From NCBI GenBank assembly GCA_035578905.1, contig JAQJVL010000691.1:1-64000 (forward strand): a stretch of DNA of 64,000 nt. The letters run 5' to 3'. Made by a program: the position numbers and the translations under genes. The notes below the pieces were generated by a model, which worked only from the letters and a program-made list of their open reading frames with translations, was not told where the DNA came from and did no database searches. Numbering within the stretch: the first letter of the stretch is position 1; the number at the start of each line of letters is the position of its first letter. This stretch comes from Stictocephala bisonia. Its lineage: Eukaryota; Arthropoda; Insecta; Hemiptera; Membracidae. This document shows positions 12,401-24,200 of this stretch, piece by piece.

Positions 12401-15400
12401 GAAATATCCAATTCAATTCAATTCAATTCAAATTCTCTTTATTCATTGTAACATATAACATATACATGAATGGTGTCATACATTAAATAAGCTTATACCT
12501 AGTCCTAATAAATAAAACAACTTTCAATTTGAACTAACAATTTTACTTACAACCAATTCATTATTTTCTTAATGCATATTAAAAGTTACCAATATTTAAA
12601 ATTCGTCAAATGAATACAGAGCTTTGCTGATGAGAAATGATTTAAGCAATTTTTTGAATTTTTTAAAATTTGGTTCTGATTGAATTTCTATTGGAATTTT
12701 AGTATAATATTTTGAGCCGATGTATTTAGGTTTTTTGCAATAAAGTTCCAATCTATGTTTATCTATTGCGATCTCTCTCCGATTTCTAGTGTTATATTGA
12801 TGGTGATTCCCCAACAATTCTAATTGCTCAGATTTACTTTTTACGGATAGGATTGTCTCATAAATGTATAGTCCATATACTGTCATTATGTTTAATGATC
12901 TAAAATGTTCTTTTACTGAATCACTTGGCTTAAGTTTTAGGATTATTCTTATAGCTTTTTTTTGTAGTTTTAAAATTAAATCTAAATTATTAGTCGAAGT
13001 AGCTCCATATAGGGAGATACCAAATGAAATAATTGAATGAATAAAAGAAAAATAAATTGATTTTAATGAATCAATCTCACACAAATTTCTTAATCTTGAT
13101 AAGGCATATAGTCCTGATGATATTTTAGAGATTACTTTTGCAACATGCAAGTTCCAAGAGAGGTTTTTATCAATTTCTAATCCTAAAAATGTAGTATTTT
13201 GGACCTCAGTTATTAATTTGTTGTTAATTTTAATTGATGGTTTAATTGGAAATTTTGTTTGATGCGTTCTAAAAGTAATGAATTGAGTTTTATCAGGGTT
13301 TAGCAGCAATCCAGTGCCCGGATTGAACCAAACTATGCTCATATCAGAAATGAGCATCCTACGGTGTGTTCTAGAGTCAGATGGTATCAACCCGAAAGAA
13401 ATACTGCTTAAGAGTTGGTTAAAATATTAAAAGAACTGGTTTTAATTCAAGATGATATTTATCCCAATTTCAAACTGCTTTTTAAAATTTGTCTTACCCT
13501 TCCATTTTCATTTAATAGTGCTCCTTGTGAACGATCGTTCTCGACAATGAGAAGAATTAATCAATGGCTTAGGTCATCCATGGGCCAAGAACGTTTCTCC
13601 ACTTTGGCTGTCATTTATTCAGAATCTGATTTAGTAAAAAGCTTCAACTTGGATAAACTAACGGATAAATATGCAAAAAGAAGGTAATAGAAAATTGCCT
13701 CTTATTTAATTATTAATAAAGGAGTGCTAAAATTGTAGTGCTAATGTGTTAATATAAGGGTTACATTGCTTGACAATATGAGACCGTTCTATTGTAGAAA
13801 GTAAATATGTATGTATATACCTGGTTTATATTGCTATACAACCAATATTATGTTTATGTTTGATAAAAATAAACATCAATTTCATGTTTTGAGTTTAAGT
13901 ATTTTTCATTCAAAAAAGGTACCTAAATGTCATGTTTTTCAGCTGCAATTTTTAAAAATGTCCCCCAGAACCCCCGGAAAAAGTAGGATACAGGAAATTT
14001 AATGCATGATAAACCTGTTACTTGTGCCCCCACAACATACAAGGTCTAACTCCGCCCATGTCTAGTGGTATAGTTTTTGATTAGTGTTGCCTAAGTGTGT
14101 TTTGTGTCCTGAAAGCTATATTAGACATTAGACATTAGACATTATTTATTCTGAATAAAATACAAAAAGATGTATATCTCATTCGTCATTACAGATAAAC
14201 TTAAAATAAATAAACAACTAGTGTTAAAATAATATATACACATGACAAAGTAACAAAGACAATGTAAATCTGTTGTTTTCGGGTCAAGTAGACAGGAATT
14301 CCTGTAAACTATAAAATTCCTTGCTGATCAAATAATTCCTGACAGATTTCTTGAATCCAGCCCCTTTTAAACTTTTAATTTCAGCAGGGAGTTTGTTATA
14401 AAAAACAGGTCCAGTAAAAGATACTCCCCTTTCAGATAGTGTCAGGCGATGTTGGGGAGTGCGGATATCGTCACCATGCCTGGTCGGATACCTGTGGTTT
14501 GCGCCGACAACTGGGAGATCATCAGCATTATATATCATGGTCATGATTACCCTGAATATGAAAATGGAGGGAAGGGTAAGCAGATTAAGGAGTCGGAAAA
14601 TTCCTCTACACGAATGCAGTGGAGGTAGTCCTTTCAAGATTCGGACAGCACGTTTTTGCGCCAAGAAAACCTTGATATCAACGTTATCATCAAAGTTATC
14701 AACAAATGCAGAAAACCCCGAAATAAAAACAAACAAGATAGCCAAAATGAAAAACCTAGGGCTTGTGTTAACATCCCCTATGTCCCCAAAGTATCGGAAA
14801 AAAATTCGCCGCATTGCCAGGAAATATAAAATACAAACAGCTTTCAGGACACAAAACACACTTAGGCAACACTTATCAAAAACTATACCACTAGACCCAA
14901 TACAAGCTTCCAAAAATGTAGTTTACAGCATACCATGTAAATGTGATAGGGATTACATCGGTGAAACTAAACGGCCACTAGAAGTTAGAATAAAAGAGCA
15001 CAAAAATAACACACAAAAAGGTGAAACAGCCAAATCAAAGTTAGCCAAACACACATGGGAAAATGAACATAGGTTTAAATGGAAGGAAGCTAAAATTCTA
15101 CATACTGAATCACATTTTTACAAATGTAATTCATAGAAGCCGCTTTAATAAAACTCAATAAGGAACCAATTAGTCAAAGTAGTATTGAAATCAGGCCACT
15201 GTGGCTCCCGTTTATTAAAACTCATTTCAACAATAAAAATGACACCCAGAAAAAGTCGGTAAACACACTTAAAGCACCAGAGAGGACCCACCCCATGGCG
15301 GTTCGACACAAGCGCCCCTAGCGTACCCTGGAGGAAACATCTTGCCTCGCCTACTCCAGTCACTTATTAGACAGTTGTACTCGTGGAGGTGTAGTCTCAA

Positions 15401-18166
15401 GTTCCCGTTCGCTAGCTTGGAGGCATGTCGAAGCTGGTAATTTGTATTGATGTTATTTGTATAATTGTTTGTCTTTCTTTTTTCAGGTTCATTTGACATA
15501 CTACTCTATTATAGTTTATTTGTATTTTTTTAGAGGTACTTTAGATATGTAATTAACTATGTAGTATCCATAATTATTTTTTAAGTAGACCTAGGATAGG
15601 TGTTAAGAATGAGTAGGATTAAGTAATGTAATCTTAGGTAGTTCCTTGTAACTCCCGAAACGTTGTGTTGTTAAACACTGGCACGTTGGAAAAGTCTAAT
15701 AAGTAATAATTAGTTATAAATAATAAGCCAACGTCATTATGAACTTTAAAGATCATGATGACTGTGAAAATATATACAGGGTGTGTTTTGTATATATTTA
15801 TTTATTTAAATGTTTAACAGAGGATATGCATATGGATATGAGAAGGACATAAGGGCATCAATAAAGTCAATAGTAAAATCTGTAGAGAACAGAGAGATGC
15901 ATGGCCAATAATAAGGTGACTTAATTGGTTAAGAGGGAGTACTGAACAGCCCACTAAAGAACAGCCGGGTAAACAGCTCAATACCATTTTAATATTCTTT
16001 GATTTTGATTGAGATAGACTAGCTATTTTTTAAATATGAAGCTAGATTTAAGCCAATCACACATGTTAGTTAATATATACACACCTTGGCATGGGTACCG
16101 GAGAGGGGCTAGGTGAAGGCGAAGGTGAGGGTTCTACAGAGCTAGGTCGCACTTGCGCCAACGTAGCGTAAGCCACAGTGTACTCACTGTCTTGTTGCAT
16201 GTCCAATGATCCTTCCCCTGCAATTTGATGAGTTTCAAATATTTTAACTTTCAAAATTGGTATTTAATTTCTGGACTGTTTCTAGTATATTACAAATAGA
16301 TAAAAATTGACTTATTTTCAAGAAGTCTGATTCCCAAAAAATTGTAATTAGTACACAATGTTAAAATTGTTTAAGAAACATTGTTTAACATTTTTAGGTT
16401 TGGTTATGCAATGATTGATTGGTGGTTAGGCAAAGAAAAAAATATTTGTTACTAACAACATAGAAAATAACAATGAAAGTTCCTTACAAATAAAAGAATG
16501 TATATGAAAAATCACAACAAATTTCACTTCTATGTATTACATTCTCACTAAATCTAGCTAGCTTAGTTTTGAAAAACCGTCAAAATTACCCGCATTTAAT
16601 TAATAAATTAAAAATAATATTTTGTTGTAGTATGAAACATATGACATGTATTGTAATAGTCAACGTTTAATGGTTAAAATTTAACATTCACACACACATA
16701 AGTCATAGGTTTCATGCATAGGTTACAAAATTGTTACATTCCCTCCTTCCTTACTTTTATTTTATTTCCTTCTGATTTTACTATCACTTATTGGCAGCCT
16801 ACTATGTTTTATTTTACTTATTTTTACCTCCCATACTACACAAACAATTAACCTCAGCTGACGATCACATCTGACGAAAATCAACACAGCTGTTAATGCA
16901 AAATAATACAAGTTGTGATACTGTAATAAAGCTTCTATCGTAACAAATCAGTGTTTTTATAATAGAACATGTTATTCCAAACATTTCTATATCATTAATA
17001 TATATATTTCGAGTTATTAAATATTTTAAAAAAATTTATTTCTGAACGTTCGGAATACCGGACGCTGAGATGAAAAGGGTTCAAATCTTTTGACAGGTTT
17101 CAAATTTCACCTGCAGGAGGCATTTATAATTGAGTTTGGCAGTTTGCTGATGAATAGAACTCCTACCTATTACTACCATTCTGTTCCTTGCAAATCAGTA
17201 GTTCTCTTATTAAACATATAAATAAGAAAGAAATAAGTTTATTTTGTCCAACATTCAAGGAAATTTCAATAACTTACTAATTAGTCCAAATGAAAAAAAG
17301 TATAGTACAATTTCAGATATGATATAGTAAAGTAAAAAGTTAAAACACTGATACAAGGTCAACACTTGTTGGTATACCTGAATCAACTTGGACGGTTGGC
17401 ACAATGAGGTTCCTGGCCTCTGCTACACTGTAGCTATGGCAGCTATCAGTTTCTTCAGGAGACTTGACTGCTGTCTCTGCTTCCGGCTAGACAGAGAACT
17501 TTTTTTATGAAGGTTAGAATTAAGAAAACACTTTGGCTCAAAAGGCTGTTTGATTGATAGTCAGCTTACTAAATCACTCACAAGTGGTATGACACCCAAT
17601 TGAACTACACTCGTCAAGTCAAACCAACATACACTCAACATACAACTCGGTGGCTCATCTACCCACACAACCAACTCCTGACTTTCTTTCAAAACCCAAC
17701 AAGAATAGAATACTTCAACTGTAGGTGTAATATTTATATTAGTCACAGGGCGAGTTAGGTCCGCAGGGGCAGCTGAGGTGTGCAGCTGACGGGAGTAGTG
17801 ACCCCGTGGATCCTGAACTCAGCACCACACCCAACACACACAAGTACATAACAATATTTCAGGGGCTAAAAGTAGGAATGGAGCTGCCAAACTGCGAGTA
17901 CCATAACCCTGGGGCTCTTGAGGGTACAGTTGTTAAAACCGGGACGACCCACTGGGCTGCCAGATAGTACAGGTGTTCGACCTGGCCTCACCAGCATGTG
18001 GTGGCTGCCCTATCAACTGGCAAAAATCCCGATCCTATCTACAATGCCAGTTGGTGACTGTATGGGACCGTGTAGACGGGCACTTCCAAGGCCACAGGGG
18101 CCCTTGGGGGCGTGGATATGCTCGTGGGGAGGTGGCAAAAGGAATATGGATGGGCCTTGGGACATC

Positions 18167-18237
<71 letters not shown>

Positions 18238-21200
18238 GCACACACACACACTACACATATATAAATGATTTACTGATAATAATGAGTACAAACAAAGAAC
18301 GGAATGTCTCAAACGTGCCAGAGGTGATTGAGCAGCCCAGCTCAGTGGTGGAGGCAGACAATGGCGGAGAGTCTTCGGACCCTGCCCAGTCTGGCGGCAT
18401 TAGGACCACGCAGGAGGTCTTTGAGGCCTTGGCGTGCGAGTCTCAGCCTTACGAGGATGAAGAATTTCTCTCATCCTCTCCACACTTTCCCTCCCTACAG
18501 GTGCAAGCCCTGCAGGAATGTGTGGACTTGCTGAATCTGGGGGAGAAGGGGGAGGGGACGTCAGTGGCCCAGGATCTGGGGAAACCTAGACCTGGAACAC
18601 TGGTAAAACCTCCAAGTAAGAGAAAAAGGCCCCCAGTGGGGTAGAGAAAAGAAGGAGGAAGGCAAAAGCCGGGGATTTGGTGCCAGAGGCATCCGGGAAC
18701 CAGACGGGCGCTGGGGGTAACCTACAGTGCATGTCAGGGAACCCAGCTGAGGCCCGGAAAACCGGCACTAAGCGTGGTAGGGACGATTTGTCGGACCAAC
18801 CAGGCTTTAAAGCCTCCCTGACAGGAGAGGGGACCCAGGGTCAACCTAGGAAAAAGCCTAGGTCCCAGGGAACCACTTCTAAAAACAGAAAAGTAGAGAA
18901 GCACCCGAAGGCTTCTAATGCCAGAGTGACAGAGGTTGGTCTGAGGGTGGCCATTGTCAGGGAGGGCTTCCCTCTGACAAAAATTGATCAGGAGGCACAG
19001 CTCCGGGACATACAGGTTGCCGTGGGCTCGGAGGTTGACAGGCTGTAGGGACTGGCTGCCAAGAATCTGAGACATGTACCTGTCGAAGGGTGCTGTCGTG
19101 GTGGTCTGTGAAGACCAGTCCACTGTGGACTGGGTGAAGACCACCACTCCTGAAATCAAACCATGGGAGGGATACGTAATGAAGGTGCAACATAAGTAGG
19201 TATGGATTGCACTTCCTAGCTTCAAAAAGATATTTCTCTGGATCCCGGGACCCCTGGTAAGCACATAGACTTATCTGAAAAGACTCTCCTATCTGAACCC
19301 AGGCCTCCAGACTGAGTTGTGGAGGACACTGGACCTCATGGAGACACCTACAGGTGTCAGACTTGTGGTCACAGTGGACTCTGCCTCACTGGTGGTCATG
19401 GAAGCAAAGCAGAGGAATCTATACTGCGGAGGCGGCATGGCTACAGTCATGCTGCCTGCAGGAAACTCCTCTCAATAAAGATGTAAAGAGCTCAGATAGA
19501 TGTAGGGTTAGGGCTTGACTTTTCAGGCACTAACTCTCTGTTATGTTCTACAAACGTACTGACTAACCTGAATTGTGTTCTGAAGCAAGTTTTGAAAAAT
19601 TTATCTCAGATTAGACTAATTGTGAAAAAATGTTAGAAATGGACATGATGATAGTAGTTTTTAATCTTTTTCATTTGTTTTACTCAATTCATTACATTAA
19701 TAACTAGTTTATTGCAAAGTAAAGTTGTATAAAAAATCTAGGACATTAATGTTTTTGCACAGTCAATCACCAGCGGCTGATGGCCGACTAGACGGCTATA
19801 CTTAAAATAAATTTTTTTGAGCCTTCCACATATACAGACTACTTCTGACAGTCATAAATTGACACTACACAATCACAAAAATGAGTTTTTTAAAAAAATG
19901 TTAGCCATTTGGGTAAGTTTTTAATTTATATATGCAGCCACACATGGTGAAAACGAAAATACAGCCTTAGCACTGAACGTGTTAATCAACATATATTAGT
20001 AGATTAGTTAAATAATCATTGTTTACAAACTGTTCTAGATAGCAACAAACATATTAACAAAAGTTCCATGATAAAATAGGGCAATTAATTTAATTAATGT
20101 TAAAATCTAATGTTTAGAGAGAAGCTCTGAGTAATATTTTGGCAATTTACCGTAAAATACGTGCTATTGCAACACAAAAGTTACATACCTGAAATGCCTC
20201 CTCAGTTTGACAATTTACTATAAAATATGTGCTATTGTAACACAGAAGTTACATATCTGAAGTGTCTCCATTGTTTGACACTTCAATAAAATACATGCTA
20301 TTGTAACATAGATATGACATACCTGAAGCGCCTTCACTGTTCCTAAAACTGTTTCTCCTTGACCTGTATCTGGAGATATTCCCCTGGCACTTGTATCTCC
20401 TTTGATTAGCTTGTTTAGGTCTTCACTAACATATTGTAAAAATACTTCTCGTTGTTTGTCTATTAAATTATTTGATTTTTCTTCCTCAGATTCATCTTCT
20501 AGTTGACTTTCAAAGTATTTCTTGTCATCTGAAAGAACCGTAGCTGCTTAGTTGGCGAAAAAATAAGTAGCCTATTTTATTTTTTAATTTATGGGTGAAT
20601 ATTTAATGTAGATTAAATTTTTTGGCTAACAATGTTTTGAGTAATGTGTCCATAAAACAAGATATAAATTGATGTTCTTGAATTTAGATAGCAATTGATT
20701 GGATGTAAGCACTTGCAAAATTGTTTATTTTGGTTATAATTCAATTACAATTTTGGTTGGCAGCAACACATTAAGTTAATATCAACAATATAGATAAGAA
20801 GTGGTTAGGTAGCCTATTTTTGTCAATTAGTTTTAGATCATTGATTAAAAATAAAAACTTAATTTCAAACAATTTTTGTACTTTTGATCATTTTATAAAC
20901 AGTTAGTAAAATAATTTAATGGGGTTTTTATAGTCTTCTTTAAATGAGAATCAATTGTTCAGATTTAAGACACTGGCACAGCTTGTGCGTATTTTAAAGT
21001 TAATATGACTGATTATATTGAATGTAGGATGAGTGTGGATGACCTGTGTAGTCTGGTCACTGAGTTTGACTTATGTTCAGAAAAGGCCATTTATTAATAG
21101 CCAGAGCAACTCTCTTGACTTATGTTATTCATACAGTGTATAGTTGGGCAATACAGTAAAGCAACCTGCCTGTTACATTTAGCACATATAGGAGTTTCAG

Positions 21201-24200
21201 CAGAGAGGGGAAATTGTTCCACTGTTGAGCTTCTTTACTTCACATGGTCACTACCAATGTACATATATGAGTAGGTGAGAGGGTCAATACCATTTCACAT
21301 GTAAGGGTGAGCCGGTGCGTTATTTACCACTTGACACAAAATATTATGAAAATATTTTAAAGTTGTGCTTTTCATATATTAAATATGCTTATATAAATCA
21401 GCTTTTTATGAGAAATAATGTATAATTTAGCTTATTATATATAAAATCTTACTATTTAGTTTTCGTTTTCGTATTAAGTATAGCTTTCACTCCAAAAAGG
21501 TTGGTGCAGCTCTTTGTAAAGCTAGAATTTAGAATTGCATATCAAGAATAATATTGCCAAACCATCAACACTAGTAATCATAATTTGGTAAACCAGAGAG
21601 TAATAAATATACATCACTTAACTTTTAAATTAACACATTAAATAAATTGAAAAAATAATTGACGAAAGAAATTTATAAAAATAATGTGAACAGAGAGTGT
21701 AAACAACAACAAATCTCATAACTTCACAACGTATTAATAAATAACTTCAGATAGTAAGTACAGCTGGCAAATAAGCTGCAATCATTTACACTTTTATATA
21801 AATTATTGATAGTGTAATATGTTGTTTATTGCACGTATAAACTCTTTAACTTTGATTTGGTGTAAGAATCATGGATAATAACAAAATTTATCAAGTGCCG
21901 CCAATCTGATCGGTGCTTAGGACTTCTCACGTAACATTCACATGGCGATGAGATTGGTGCTTGGGGTTTCTTGCACAAAATTTTAATGCCGATGACATCG
22001 ATGCTTGGGGCTTAAAGGGTTAGAAAAAGTTTAAATTAGTATATTAGAGAGATCAGCAAACTTACCTTAAAAGACAAGTTCACTAACATCTCTCTAATAT
22101 ACTAATTCCTGGCCTGGTGCCCTTTAACATAACCTAAAAAAGTTTAAATTAAAACCTTATATAAATAAATTTAAATTTACTTACTACCCACAGCTTAGGA
22201 GTTACAACCATGGACAATACTACAATAATCTATCATACTTTATGGCATGAGGTACCTGGGCCATCAACTAAGTCCTCAAGCACACTATCACTACAGTCAG
22301 ACAGATCTGACATCTCGTCAGCGTCTACGTCTCCTATCATGGCACGGACCTCCTCACTGGGGTTGGGCACCAGCATGGGTACAGGAACAGGTTGGCATGT
22401 ACCCATGTTGGTTTTTAGTCTGCGTCGTTGAAAGAGCCAATTCTCCTCCCATGAGTCTACCGGATTTACCTGCTTCAAAATTAGTCAAGTTTAGAGCGTT
22501 ATTAAAGCACAAAAATGAACAGTTTTAAAACAAAATAGTAACAGAACACGTGTATGGCAACAGTGTCAGTTTTTTATCATTAAATTAGTTTTAGCTTCAC
22601 TTACGTACTTGGGTTCAGCAAAGAAGGTAATTTTAGTCATTCAGTTATCATTTACGATAAGTTGAAGACAGTTCATAAAATGAGATATTATTAATAACAT
22701 TATACTATATCAGGATATGCTCTTGTTAGTAAAATAAAGGGGCATTTGAGATGGATAATCAGTTTACATAAACATAATGAGTGAATATTAATATTAAGTG
22801 AACACCTGATAATAACAGTTTAGTATGCAATAGAAAATAAAACTTAATTTCATTGATAATTCAACCAATAGCGTATATAATATAACATTACAGTAGATGC
22901 ACAATTATAAGAATCTTGGTCAACCGAGCCCCTAGTTTAACTGATCTAGCCGTCAAAAGATAGTAAATAAAGGTCATAATAGCAAAAAAATTACGGCAAG
23001 AAGCAAGGTTGTTTTATTGGCACTTGTGGCGCAGATCTGTAACCCAGCTTCTTGGGGACCAAATGTTGCGAAGATTGGAGGCAATACGTTCTATGCTCGA
23101 ACCTCTTAATACCCACAAGGCGTCTGCTCAACGATTGCCATCAACGTGGCAACGTGGAATTGTCCATGTTTGGTGACAGTCAGAGTCCAGATATTATGTA
23201 AAGGAGAGAACTGAGGATCGGGCTTGTCAATTAGCTGAAAATCAGACCAATCGTAAATATGTAGGTCCTTTGGTTTCCCTGGCTTTTGGGCTACTAATAA
23301 ACGGCTCTTTCTAAGGAACAGTCGGCCTTAGTTGTAACAATGACTACACTCGTTAATCAGCACTCATTCACCTTTCATATTCGCCCATATATCTACGATC
23401 AGCATCTTTGTAATTAATAATGAATAATAAAGAATAAAGGTATAAAGTATAAATAAGGAGTGTTTTTATTGGCTCTTAGGAGTAGGTCAGGCTGCCGTTA
23501 GGTAGAGTCACTGCATGGTCAGGCCGTCACATAATATGAGTATTGGTCTACAAATTCTAAGAATTATTGGCCCTCCCAAATGTATTCACCTTTGACTCAA
23601 CGCCACCTGATACTATCAGATCAGTTTCTGCACAGACATTAAATGGTTTTGTTAGTATATTGACTAATGTGATTTGACAACACAGTAATGTACTTGTTGC
23701 TTTTGTTTTTTATTGGTATTATTTGTATTTATTTATTATTATTAATATTGATACTATTACTGTTTATTATTTTATTACTGTATTACTAGTACCACAATGT
23801 GGGTGGTAGATGAATGTGCTTTCTCTTGGAAAAAAAATTAAACTCATTATTTGAACAAATAATCTGATGTTGGAATAGTGAGATAAGGAAGGATGTAGTG
23901 GAGGAGAGTATAAGAGAAAGAGTGGAACAAGCAAGGTTGAGGTGGTATGGTCACGTAAAAAGGATGAGTGTAGAGAGGTTGCCGAGGAAGATGGAGGAAT
24001 GGGAAATGGAGGGAAGGAGGCCCAGAGGAAGACCACGAAGAAGATGGCTGGATGGAGTGAGGACAGACGTGGAAAAGAGAGGGAGTGTGTGGGGGGAAGT
24101 GGTGAGAGAGGAGATGTGGAGGGACAGGAGAAGATGGAGAGGCTTGGTAACAACCCAGACCCAGGATTGACTGGAACGGGACCGGATAAGTAAGTAAGTA

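Larger units (their letters stand above)
9790..14060 (+). mobile_element. hAT transposon with 8-bp target duplication
   Basis: The boundaries are precise. The target duplication TCTAGTGG lies at 9782-9789 and 14061-14068, and the inverted ends begin CATGGGCGGAGTTA. An 8-bp duplication is the hallmark of hAT elements. The element is inserted in a Penelope-like copy and is itself interrupted by a Jockey fragment at about 12412-13390. Removing the latter leaves about 3.3 kb. The encoded transposase is of the ZMYM1-like/DUF4371 group and is decayed. Confidence 0.93.
8943..14117 (-). mobile_element. Penelope-like element 3' part (GIY-YIG end), interrupted by a hAT
   Basis: On the minus strand the element reads from 14117 to 14061, is interrupted by the hAT at 14060-9790, and resumes at 9789 down to about 8943. 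It encodes the GIY-YIG-type endonuclease end (NVVYSIPCECDTDYIGETKR, then LEVRIKEHKNN) typical of Penelope-like elements, followed by a 590-bp 3' UTR. The reverse transcriptase domain is missing (5'-truncated at about 14117). A second copy lies head to head at 14695-15725. The TSD TCTAGTGG of the hAT is a duplication of this element's own sequence. Confidence 0.8.

Noticed and set aside
14284..14913. A 209-residue minus-strand fusion protein
   Set aside because: Its C-terminal part is Jockey, and its N-terminal part is antisense of the Penelope linker. It is not one gene.
18013..18312. Cys/Val-rich minus-strand frames
   Set aside because: Antisense of the CA microsatellite.
23767..24153. Ser/Pro-rich minus-strand frame of 128 residues
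   Set aside because: Antisense of the RTE reverse transcriptase C-terminus.
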